Of a DNA stretch of 64,000 nt, positions 36,188 through 43,988 are shown in pieces. Below the pieces are notes generated by a model. The model did no database searches, was not told the DNA's origin, and was given only the letters and a program-made list of their open reading frames with translations. The position numbers were made by a program, and so were the translations under genes. The DNA lies in the NCBI GenBank assembly GCA_020636775.1, contig JACJXF010000001.1, positions 286,612 to 350,611 on the forward strand, written 5' to 3'. This stretch comes from Bacteroidales bacterium (lineage in GTDB: Bacteria > Bacteroidota > Bacteroidia > Bacteroidales > GCA-2748055). Numbering within the stretch: the first letter of the stretch is position 1; every line of letters begins with the position of its first letter.

Positions 36188-36206
36188 TAAAATATACCAT
36201 ATACTT

Positions 36207-36587
36207 ATGAATAGCTTAATTATTAATGAAATGGATGACAGCCCAAAAGTAAAGTTTACTCACGAAGACGGAAAACTTGAATTAAGCGGTAAATCGCTTC
36301 CTGAAGATGTATCTGCCTTTTATGCACCCATTCTGGAATGGCTGGAAAATTATGCCCTGAACCCTCAGCCCTTAACGGAGATCACTTTTAAGCTGACGTA
36401 TTTTAACACTGCTTCCTCAAAACTTATACTCGACATGCTTACCATTCTTGAGAAAATGAGCGAAGAGGGGAAAAATGTAGTTGTAAACTGGTACTATCCT
36501 GAATACGACGAAGACATGCGTGATGCAGGACAGGAATACAGCGAGATGGTTGACGTTCCTTTTAAACACATTAGTTATAATCCGTGA
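36207..36587 (+). CDS. siaC: SiaC-like DUF1987 phosphorylation target
   Basis: A 126-residue protein of the SiaC (DUF1987) family. It has an N-terminal beta region (TEDGKLELSG-like), ALNPQPLTEITFKLTYFNTASSK with the threonine probably phosphorylated, and the ending VVNWYYPEYDEDMRDAGQ. In Pseudomonas the phosphorylation state of SiaC controls a diguanylate cyclase; no such gene is seen here. A longer frame begins upstream but includes non-family residues, so ATG at 36207 is chosen. The stop overlaps the GTG start of the ABC exporter, which makes the exporter a candidate partner. Confidence 0.9.
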   Translation: MNSLIINEMDDSPKVKFTHEDGKLELSGKSLPEDVSAFYAPILEWLENYALNPQPLTEITFKLTYFNTASSKLILDMLTILEKMSEEGKNVVVNWYYPEYDEDMRDAGQEYSEMVDVPFKHISYNP

Positions 36588-39500
36588 GCGAAGAAATCCT
36601 CAGGGCGCTTATGCAGCTTTTCGCCATCATCACCAAACAGGACGGTGGGGTGGAAGAAAAAGAGAAGAGCTATGTCAGAAGCTTCCTGCTTCAGCAAATT
36701 GGTGAGGCAGGTACTGAGGAGTATTTTAATCTTTTTCTTGCAGCCTCTGAACAGGACGACAGGCCCAATAGCGCAGAAGCAGGAGAACAACGGCTGACCT
36801 CGGTTCTGGATTCCGTAAAAATTCTGGGGATCTGTAAAAAAATCAATAAGACCCTTAATCAGAGTCAGAAAATTGTTGTTCTTGTCAGGCTTTTTGAACT
36901 GGTAGCTGCCGATCAGAAACTTACAAGACAGCGACTGGCAATAATCAATACTGTTTCAGAAGTATTCAGAATTTCTTCAGAAGAATATAACTCCATCAAG
37001 CTTTTTGTACTGGAAGATGATCTTTCAAAGATTTCAAATCCGAACATACTTGTCATCAGTCAGAATGACAACGAAAACGATAAACACAGGCATATACTCA
37101 CCGACAGCCTGGATAAGGAATTGCTTATCCTCAGAATTCCTGATGTCAATCTTTACTTCATAAAATATTCCGGTCATGAGGACTTATTCCTGAACGGACT
37201 CGGGCTTCATAAAGGTCGTATATATCTTTTTGCAAGGGGGAGTGCCGTAAGGCTTCCCAAAGGAAAGCCGGTTTACTACAGCGATATTTCAAGTCATTTT
37301 CTTACCGACTCTAATATTGAAAAACTTTCCTTTATTGCCCGGGATATCTCCTATACTTTTAAAAACGGACATAAGGGCCTGCAAAAGCTCAATCTCAGCG
37401 CTTCCCATGGCGATCTTATCGGCATTATGGGTGCCAGTGGTACCGGAAAAACGACCTTGCTGAATATACTGTCAGGAATTGACCCTCCGTCGACAGGTTC
37501 CATTCGACTTAACGGGATTGATTTGTTCGCAGAAAAGGAAAAGCTTAGCGGTGTCATCGGATATGTTCCGCAGGATGACCTGCTTATTGAAGAATTAAGT
37601 GTATTCGACAATCTATTTTATAATGCCAAACTTTGCTTCAATGACCTCAGCGACGAGGAAATTGAAAAAAAAGTCAACAGTACTCTTCAGAGTCTTGGTC
37701 TGTACGATAAAAAAGATCTTAGAGTAGGATCGGTTTTTAATAAGACCATCAGCGGGGGACAAAGAAAGCGTCTCAACATTGCCCTTGAAATGATCCGTGA
37801 ACCGTCCATAATGTTTGTAGATGAGCCCACTTCGGGATTATCCTCGCGGGATTCGGAAAATGTTATGGACCTCCTTCGCGAACTTACTCTCAAGGGCAAA
37901 CTCATTTTTGCCGTAATACACCAGCCTTCCTCCGAAATTTATAAAATGTTCGACAGGATAATTATCATGGACGAGGGAGGATACATGGTTTATTGCGGGA
38001 ATCCGGTTGAAGCCGTAATGTATTTTAAAAAGCTCGATGCCCAGATTAACTCGGAAGTGGGAGAATGTGCCATTTGTGGAAATGTAAATCCAGAGCTTAT
38101 TTTCAATATTCTTGAAGCCAGGGTGGTGGACGAATACGGGAACTATACCCACAACCGAAAAGTGAGTCCGCAGAACTGGCAGGAATCCTATCTTCACTCC
38201 ATGAGGGAAGAAACCGTAGCTGAGATTCACAAAACACCACCAAGAAACCTGAGAATTCCGGGCTGGTTCAGTCAGCTAAAAATATATGCTTTGCGGGATC
38301 TCAAATCCAAAATAAGCAATCGGCAATATGTATTTTTAACTATGCTGGAGACCCCATTGCTGGGGTTAATCCTTTCATATATTATCCGTTATATCGCCGA
38401 TCCCACTTCACAAAAATATATTTTCAGGGAGAATGAAAATATCCCCATTTACATTTTTATGTTGCTTATTGTAGCCTTGTTTATCGGGCTACAGGTAAGT
38501 GCTGAAGAAATTTTCAGAGACCGGAAAATCCTGAAACGTGAGAAATTTCTGAACCTGAGCCGCTCAAGCTACCTCATTGCAAAAATTTCCATTCTCTTCC
38601 TGGTATCAGCCATTCAGGCACTTGCATTTGTTCTTGTTGCCAACAGTATTGTTGAACTTAAGGGGATGTTTTTCTTTTACTGGTTTGCCTATTTCAGCAT
38701 CGCCGCTTATGCGAATATACTGGGATTGAATATTTCAGCTTCCTTTGATTCGGCTGTATTGATATACATTATTATTCCACTGGTAATTATTCCCATGATG
38801 GTACTGAGCGGAGCCATGTTCAGTTTCGACAAGCTGAACAGCCGCATCAGCCGTGTGGATAAGGTTCCTATGCTGGCAGAAATGATGCCCACCCGCTGGG
38901 GATATGAAGCACTTATGGTCCATCAGTTTAAAAATAATCAGTTTGAATATGCCTTTTATGAAAAGGAAAAAATAATTACCAATACCGATTTTAAGCAATC
39001 GTACTTTATTCCGGAACTTCTGGATTTGCTGGATGCCTGTGAACAGGAATACAAACTCAACGGGATAATTAAGGACCAGGCAGCCAGCCTCAAAGTCATA
39101 CAGAATGAAATTGAAAGTGAGAAAAAAATCTATGAAGGATTGGAAAACATATCCATTAATGATATCGTTCCCGAAAAATTTACCCTGGAGCTTACCAAAA
39201 AAATAAGAACTTATCTTGATGAGCTCGGTCTGTTTTACCTTGAACAGTTTACCCGGGCGAACAGGGAAAAATCCAATCAAATCAGCTGGTTGATGGAAAA
39301 CAAAAAGGATCTCTACTATTCCATGCTCGATGAATACTACAATGAGAGTGTTTCGGATGCCGTGAGGAAGATTTTTGAAAGAAAAAAAATCGTGATATAC
39401 AACAACAGACTGATTCGTAAAATCGATCCGGTTTTTCTTGATCCACAGCCATCTTCTTTCTTTTCTTTCAGGGCTCATTTCTTTGCACCCCGTAAGTATT

Positions 39501-39658
39501 TCATGGGAAGATATTTCGATACCTACTGGTTTAATATCTGCTTTATCTGGTTTCTGACGCTGATTTTTTATATTACCCTTTATTATGATTTGCTCAGAAA
39601 ACTTGTGACTTTCTCCTTTGCACATATAAAATTCAGAGGCAGGTTAATCACTAAATAA
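36584..39658 (+). CDS. ABCG-like transporter with TerB-like N-terminal region
   Basis: A 1024-residue half-transporter fusion. Residues 1-140 resemble a TerB-type helical domain (LFAIITKQDGGVEEKEKSYVRSFL); about 150-245 is a beta-rich region I cannot assign. The ABC domain (about 250-480) has GASGTGKTTLLN (Walker A), ISGGQRKRLNIA (signature), IMFVDEPTSGLSS (Walker B) and VIHQPSS, as in the ABCG/eye-pigment group. ABC2-type membrane segments span about 585-760, and a large, mostly helical insertion (about 775-960) precedes the last membrane segment (about 985-1007). The start GTG overlaps the siaC stop by four bases. Substrate unknown. Confidence 0.88.
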   Translation: MSEEILRALMQLFAIITKQDGGVEEKEKSYVRSFLLQQIGEAGTEEYFNLFLAASEQDDRPNSAEAGEQRLTSVLDSVKILGICKKINKTLNQSQKIVVLVRLFELVAADQKLTRQRLAIINTVSEVFRISSEEYNSIKLFVLEDDLSKISNPNILVISQNDNENDKHRHILTDSLDKELLILRIPDVNLYFIKYSGHEDLFLNGLGLHKGRIYLFARGSAVRLPKGKPVYYSDISSHFLTDSNIEKLSFIARDISYTFKNGHKGLQKLNLSASHGDLIGIMGASGTGKTTLLNILSGIDPPSTGSIRLNGIDLFAEKEKLSGVIGYVPQDDLLIEELSVFDNLFYNAKLCFNDLSDEEIEKKVNSTLQSLGLYDKKDLRVGSVFNKTISGGQRKRLNIALEMIREPSIMFVDEPTSGLSSRDSENVMDLLRELTLKGKLIFAVIHQPSSEIYKMFDRIIIMDEGGYMVYCGNPVEAVMYFKKLDAQINSEVGECAICGNVNPELIFNILEARVVDEYGNYTHNRKVSPQNWQESYLHSMREETVAEIHKTPPRNLRIPGWFSQLKIYALRDLKSKISNRQYVFLTMLETPLLGLILSYIIRYIADPTSQKYIFRENENIPIYIFMLLIVALFIGLQVSAEEIFRDRKILKREKFLNLSRSSYLIAKISILFLVSAIQALAFVLVANSIVELKGMFFFYWFAYFSIAAYANILGLNISASFDSAVLIYIIIPLVIIPMMVLSGAMFSFDKLNSRISRVDKVPMLAEMMPTRWGYEALMVHQFKNNQFEYAFYEKEKIITNTDFKQSYFIPELLDLLDACEQEYKLNGIIKDQAASLKVIQNEIESEKKIYEGLENISINDIVPEKFTLELTKKIRTYLDELGLFYLEQFTRANREKSNQISWLMENKKDLYYSMLDEYYNESVSDAVRKIFERKKIVIYNNRLIRKIDPVFLDPQPSSFFSFRAHFFAPRKYFMGRYFDTYWFNICFIWFLTLIFYITLYYDLLRKLVTFSFAHIKFRGRLITK

Positions 39659-39740
39659 TAAAATTCCTGTCCTGTAAACAAAGATCACATTTTTGCTGTT
39701 GAAGTAAGATCATCATATTTCATTTTTTCCTTTATATTCT

Positions 39741-39748
39741 TACATTTG
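39741..39748 (+). promoter_or_regulatory. -7 element before the 39764 lipoprotein gene
   Basis: TACATTTG matches TAnnTTTG and ends 15 bases before the ATG. TTT is found at 39718-39720, giving a 20-base spacer. The lipoprotein and the following gene may therefore have their own transcript. Confidence 0.55.
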
Positions 39749-39763
39749 TTTATTGAATAATTA

Positions 39764-40660
39764 ATGATGAGAAAAAACTTAGCATACATTTTATTGCTGG
39801 TTTTCCTTATTTCCTCCTGCAAAGGGAAAGTTAAGGAGGATTTGTCTGTTCCCGGATCAGAGATGGAACAGGGGGAGTTAAAAGTATCCGACCAGGCTAT
39901 GGGCGAGATTATTCAGAATATCTCCTCTCCCATTGAAATGGCTGCCCTCGTTAAGGAGCTTGGCGTTCCATTTTCCAGTCGATACCTCTCCAACCTTGAT
40001 AATATAGACACCCATGCCAGCAGTTTCAGAATGGCTTACACTCTTGGCATTCTCGGAGCTGACCTTGGCTACCTGAATGTTTATGACAAAACCGGGAGTT
40101 CAATAAATTATCTGTCATCCATCAGTAAGATTTCGGATGGTTTGAAAATCAATCAGTTTTTTGATTTCAGCACCATGAAGCGACTGGCTTCCTCCAGTTC
40201 CAATCTCGATTCATTAATGTTTCTTTCCGTTCATTCATTTAACCAGATGGATGACCATCTTAGGCTCACCGACAGAAGTAATCTGAGTGCGCTGATGATT
40301 ACGGGAGTATGGGTAGAAGGTATGTATCTGGTTACACAGGTGGCCAAAGAAAAACCCGATCAGAGTCTGGCCGATTACATTGGAGAACAAAAAATTATAT
40401 TAAATGACATTCTCATCCTTTTAAAAAATTACCAGAGAGATGAGCAGTTCGCAGCATTAATTGCTGATCTCGAACAAATTAAAACTGAATTCGACAAGGT
40501 AAAAATAAGCTATGAAATGGGCGAGCCTAAAGCAGTTGAGCAGGATGGAATGCTGATGATTGTTCAGCAGGAGAGTTCTGTTGTTGATATAAGTCCTGCT
40601 GTCCTTGGCAAGATTATTGAGATAACAGCCAGAGTTAGAAACAAACAACTAATGGTTTAG
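39764..40660 (+). CDS. Lipoprotein of unknown function
   Basis: A 298-residue lipoprotein (lipobox ISSC, Cys19) that is mostly alpha-helical, with repeated amphipathic helices in the middle (residues about 50-220). I recognise no domain. It lies 105 bases after the ABC exporter, with its own promoter box, and 3 bases before a small exported protein on the same strand. Placement at the end of the signalling island suggests a periplasmic partner of the exporter or sensors, which is inference. Confidence 0.72.
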   Translation: MMRKNLAYILLLVFLISSCKGKVKEDLSVPGSEMEQGELKVSDQAMGEIIQNISSPIEMAALVKELGVPFSSRYLSNLDNIDTHASSFRMAYTLGILGADLGYLNVYDKTGSSINYLSSISKISDGLKINQFFDFSTMKRLASSSSNLDSLMFLSVHSFNQMDDHLRLTDRSNLSALMITGVWVEGMYLVTQVAKEKPDQSLADYIGEQKIILNDILILLKNYQRDEQFAALIADLEQIKTEFDKVKISYEMGEPKAVEQDGMLMIVQQESSVVDISPAVLGKIIEITARVRNKQLMV

Positions 40661-40663
40661 GAA

Positions 40664-41113
40664 ATGCTTAGAAATATTTTAATCTATATATTCCTTATTT
40701 CCGGGACCTGGTTTATTCACGGTAATTCCATGGCCCAGGAACAAAGTGCCGACGTGGAGAAATGTGCCATGGCTGCCGGCAGCGATGTTACTTACCTGAA
40801 AGATTTCGTTGTAAAACTGGATGCTGCTCCCCCCAATCAAAAACCACCCATATACCGCACATCACTTGCTCTTCGTAAGGGAGTTATTTACAGATTTAGC
40901 ATCTGTAACGGCGATTATTCAGAGGGAGAAGCTGTACTCCGGCTTTACGATCAGGCCAACATGCTTTTAAGTACCTATTATCCCGAAACCGGGAAGGAAT
41001 ACAAGTCCATCAGTTTTGCCTGTCAGAAATCTGCCGCCTACACCATTGTCATCAGTTTTAAGGATGGCAAGAAGGGTGAAGCAGTTGGGATTTTGTCTTA
41101 CGTGAATAAGTAG
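40664..41113 (+). CDS. Small exported protein, beta-sandwich-like
   Basis: A 149-residue protein with a signal peptide (about 1-24, ending MAQ). The remainder contains two cysteines near the start and middle (EKCAMAAG, FSICNGDY) and one near SFACQKSAAY, and beta strands similar to PPC-type domains (VIYRFSICNGDYSEGEAVLRL). No function known. Probably co-transcribed with the lipoprotein. The stop codon is followed after a single base by an 8-bp repeat array. Confidence 0.7.
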   Translation: MLRNILIYIFLISGTWFIHGNSMAQEQSADVEKCAMAAGSDVTYLKDFVVKLDAAPPNQKPPIYRTSLALRKGVIYRFSICNGDYSEGEAVLRLYDQANMLLSTYYPETGKEYKSISFACQKSAAYTIVISFKDGKKGEAVGILSYVNK

Positions 41114-41114
41114 G

Positions 41115-41154
41115 GTAATGGGGTAACGGAGTAACGAAGTTACGGGGTTACGGA
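41115..41154 (+). repeat. Phased 8-bp tandem array, second locus
   Basis: Five octamers in phase: GTAATGGG, GTAACGGA, GTAACGAA, GTTACGGG, GTTACGGA. Same unit and the same A-to-T change at position 3 midway as the array at 10788. It begins one base after the stop codon of the 40664 gene, in a convergent junction. Confidence 0.9.
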
Positions 41155-41157
41155 CTG

Positions 41158-41206
41158 CCTTCTAAATTCTACCTTCTAAATTCTAAATTCTACCTTCCAA
41201 ATTCCC
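41158..41206 (+). repeat. Phased 7-bp tandem array
   Basis: Seven heptamers without gaps: CCTTCTA, AATTCTA, CCTTCTA, AATTCTA, AATTCTA, CCTTCCA, AATTCCC. It starts 3 bases after the octamer array and precedes a GCG-rich stretch (TGCGCTTTCTTTGCGCC...) that is itself repetitive. Confidence 0.88.
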
Positions 41207-41259
41207 CCAAATCTGCGCTTTCTTTGCGCCCTCGCACCCTGGCGCTTAACCTCTACTCC

Positions 41260-42264
41260 CTATACAAATATCTCAAAAGCACTATTCACACTCAAAAAAA
41301 GCGTGTAAAGAATAAGCAAATACAACAATATTTTATTTCCCAGAGTCTTTCGGGCATTAATGAAATAATTGGTAAGCATAAATGATACCGGCACCGCCAG
41401 CAGGTAGCTCATGATAATATTAAAACCGGAAAACAGAGCAAATACTCCCAGTCCGGAAATAAAAAACCAGAACAGCACCATGAAATAATTCCTTATATAG
41501 ATTTTCCTAAACTGGAATACCTTAATAAGAAAAACACTTGACATAAGGACCAGTATAGCCAGATAAAAAAGGAAAACCCAGTACACCCAATTGTAGTTAT
41601 GAAATGAGAAATTCAGAGCAAATTCCGGCCTGATACCCGAAAAATAATCTGTAAGGCTCTGGTTACCAAGAAATAAATAAGCAGATATAAATATATACGG
41701 AATAAGCATTCCAATTAGAGGGTAAAGATATTCTCTCCAGTAGAAAGGTCTCTGAACCATGTTGGAAAGCCAGATAAATACCAGCATGTAAATCAAGGGA
41801 GCATAAAAAAGACTTCCTGCACCCAGCAACATGCCTGCATTCAGAAAGCGATAACTGTGGGGTTCATCACTGTAGGAGCGAAATACCGATTCCATCACCA
41901 GAATTATAAAAACCACAGCCGGAAGTACAGGATTCCATTGAAGAAGTGCCGGAGAATGTCCGGAAATAAGGATAAAAAATAAAGCCGGGAGAAATGTTCT
42001 TTGCTGCACCAGAACAAACTTTGCATTTATTCTAACCAGTAAAAAAGCCTCAAGTATGACTAAAAACAGGGTGAAAATTCTGGAAAACAGGATATTCCCC
42101 CCGAAAACAGATTTAAGGAGATTATATAAAGGCATGGAACTATCGATGCTGCCTGCAGCATTCACTCCTGAAGAAAGAAATGCAGGCATCCATAATCCCA
42201 GGGCAAGCAGGAAAATGATTAAGACCGTCAGAAATCGGTCACCGCTTAGTATTTTGTATAGCAT
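41260..42264 (-). CDS. DUF6427-family polytopic membrane protein
   Basis: A 334-residue membrane protein with about nine hydrophobic segments, a Bacteroidota-specific DUF6427-like family. A Trp/Tyr-rich region after the fourth segment (MVQRPFYWREYLYPLIG) is typical. Function unknown; members often lie near cell-envelope genes. The start is ATG at 42264. It is 108 bases downstream of purD and separated from it by a G/C-rich palindrome. Confidence 0.75.
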   Translation of the reverse strand: MLYKILSGDRFLTVLIIFLLALGLWMPAFLSSGVNAAGSIDSSMPLYNLLKSVFGGNILFSRIFTLFLVILEAFLLVRINAKFVLVQQRTFLPALFFILISGHSPALLQWNPVLPAVVFIILVMESVFRSYSDEPHSYRFLNAGMLLGAGSLFYAPLIYMLVFIWLSNMVQRPFYWREYLYPLIGMLIPYIFISAYLFLGNQSLTDYFSGIRPEFALNFSFHNYNWVYWVFLFYLAILVLMSSVFLIKVFQFRKIYIRNYFMVLFWFFISGLGVFALFSGFNIIMSYLLAVPVSFMLTNYFINARKTLGNKILLYLLILYTLFLSVNSAFEIFV

Positions 42265-42339
42265 ATCGTTTTGTAACGCCAGAGCGCCAGAAAAAAACGT
42301 TATTAAATATTTGAGAAAAAATTGCCCCCTTGCACCATA

Positions 42340-42361
42340 GCCTGCCGGCCGCCAGGCAGGC
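42340..42361. repeat. Palindrome GCCTGCC...GGCAGGC
   Basis: Perfect 7-bp stem with an 8-base loop (GGCCGCCA). It lies between purD and the DUF6427 gene, both on the minus strand, and resembles the other G/C-rich palindromes of the window. It has no T run, so it is not clearly a terminator. Confidence 0.6.
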
Positions 42362-42372
42362 GCATAACTAAA

Positions 42373-43644
42373 TTATAAAAACTCATATCCGATATCCCTT
42401 CTCCAGTTCCTTCCCTCAAAAACAATCTTCTCAACATTCATTTTCGATTTTTCCAGTGCTTCAGCCAGATTTTTCCCATAGGAAGAAACCGCTAATACCC
42501 TACCTCCATTGGTGACAACTTCGTTTCCGGAAAGCTTTGTGCCGGCGTGAAAAACAATACTGTCACTTATAGCATCCAGTCCAGAAATCCTGTCTCCCTT
42601 TTTATATTCCCCGGGATATCCGCCGGCAACCATCATTATGGTGCAGACGGCTCTTTCGTCGGTAATAATATTTTGTCCTTTTAGCTCGCCTTTTCCGCAG
42701 GCAATGAGGACTTCCAGAAAATCGTTTTTAATTCTTGGCATCACAACCTCAGTCTCCGGGTCTCCCATACGGGCATTGTATTCGATGACCATGGGTTCCC
42801 CATTCACTTTTATCAGTCCAAGGAAAATAAAACCCTTATAGGCAATTCCTTCTTTTTTGAGTCCTTCGATAGTGGGAATGACAATACGCTTCTCCACCTT
42901 ATCCATAAACTCCTTATCAGCAAAAGGAACCGGTGAAACCGCTCCCATTCCTCCGGTATTGAGTCCTGTATCACCTTCACCTATGCGCTTATAGTCCTTT
43001 GCCTCCGGTAATATCAGATAATCCTTTCCATCGGTAAGGACAAAAACCGAGCATTCGATACCGCTCAGAAATTCTTCAATGACGACGGTATTTCCTGCTT
43101 TTCCGAATTTTCCCGAAAGCATCTCCTTAAGTTCAGATTGTGCCTCAGTCATTTTATCCAGGATAAGCACTCCCTTTCCGGCGGCTAGTCCGTCGGCTTT
43201 GAGAACATAGGGAGGGTTAAGCTTAGTAAGAAAGGCTAGTCCTTCATTAAGACTATCTGCAGTAAATGAAGAATATGCAGCGGTTGGGATATTGTATTTT
43301 ACCATGAACTTTTTTGCAAAGTCCTTACTTCCCTCAAGCATGGCTCCATTAAGAGTTGGACCGATAACTGTTATGTTCCTGAGCACGGACTCGGACAGGA
43401 AAAAATCATGAATACCTGCCACAAGGGGTACTTCAGGACCTACGACAACAAGTTCAATAGAATTTTCGACAACTACTTTTTTAACAGCCTGGAAATCCTC
43501 AGTATTTAATTGAATATTTGTCGCACAGCCGAGTGTTCCGGCATTCCCGGGAGCTACAAACAGTTTCTTAAGTTTTGGACTCTGAGCGATCTTCCATGCC
43601 AGTGCATGTTCGCGACCTCCGGAGCCGAGGATGAGGACGTTCAT
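42373..43644 (-). CDS. purD: Phosphoribosylamine--glycine ligase
   Basis: A 423-residue ATP-grasp enzyme that joins glycine to phosphoribosylamine in the second step of purine synthesis. Visible motifs are VLILGSGGREHALAW at the N-terminus, VLKADGLAAGKGVLI, IEEFLSGIECSVFVLTDG, GDTGLNTGGMGAVSP and VIEYNARMGDPETEVVMPR. The length is normal. The start is ATG at 43644. A near-consensus TATCTTAG box lies upstream on the minus strand, but I did not see a purine riboswitch. Confidence 0.97.
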   Translation of the reverse strand: MNVLILGSGGREHALAWKIAQSPKLKKLFVAPGNAGTLGCATNIQLNTEDFQAVKKVVVENSIELVVVGPEVPLVAGIHDFFLSESVLRNITVIGPTLNGAMLEGSKDFAKKFMVKYNIPTAAYSSFTADSLNEGLAFLTKLNPPYVLKADGLAAGKGVLILDKMTEAQSELKEMLSGKFGKAGNTVVIEEFLSGIECSVFVLTDGKDYLILPEAKDYKRIGEGDTGLNTGGMGAVSPVPFADKEFMDKVEKRIVIPTIEGLKKEGIAYKGFIFLGLIKVNGEPMVIEYNARMGDPETEVVMPRIKNDFLEVLIACGKGELKGQNIITDERAVCTIMMVAGGYPGEYKKGDRISGLDAISDSIVFHAGTKLSGNEVVTNGGRVLAVSSYGKNLAEALEKSKMNVEKIVFEGRNWRRDIGYEFL

Positions 43645-43988
43645 GTTTTGGGATTTGTTGCTAAGATAGGCAAAATGGTTGGTTTTAGGGAACCATATTT
43701 AACCTAATTTACTAATATACTATATCTTAAAAATGAAAAACGTACTTCATGTTAAAATAAAATTAATTATATTTACTATTAGTATTCTAATTTGCAACTA
43801 AACACTTATTACTTTAGACTTATTATTATCCATTTAAATTTTGTTTTGGCGAAATATTTCCGGTCATAATTGAAAACCACTGACTTATGAAAACGCATAA
43901 GTTACCTTATAATTATCTACCTTTTATGGTTTAGCGGTGCTGAGTCATTCAGGGTTTATTTTACTACAGAAATCAAAATAATCACAGA
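43645..43988. other. AT-rich divergent intergenic region
   Basis: Between purD and the giant T9SS type B gene. No gene seen. It contains TACCTTTT near 43920, close to a -7 box, about 60 bases before the ATG of the + strand gene. Confidence 0.5.

Noticed and set aside
36075..36206. Longer N-terminus for the SiaC-like protein (from TTG at 36075)
   Set aside because: The extra 44 residues lie within the siaB 3' end, have no family similarity, and ATG at 36207 gives the normal length.
39764..41113. Lipoprotein and small exported protein as known exporter accessory proteins
   Set aside because: No recognisable membrane-fusion or outer-membrane channel features; the link to the exporter rests only on position.
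43645..43720. Purine riboswitch upstream of purD
   Set aside because: The leader is short and AT-rich, with none of the three-way-junction motifs of purine aptamers.
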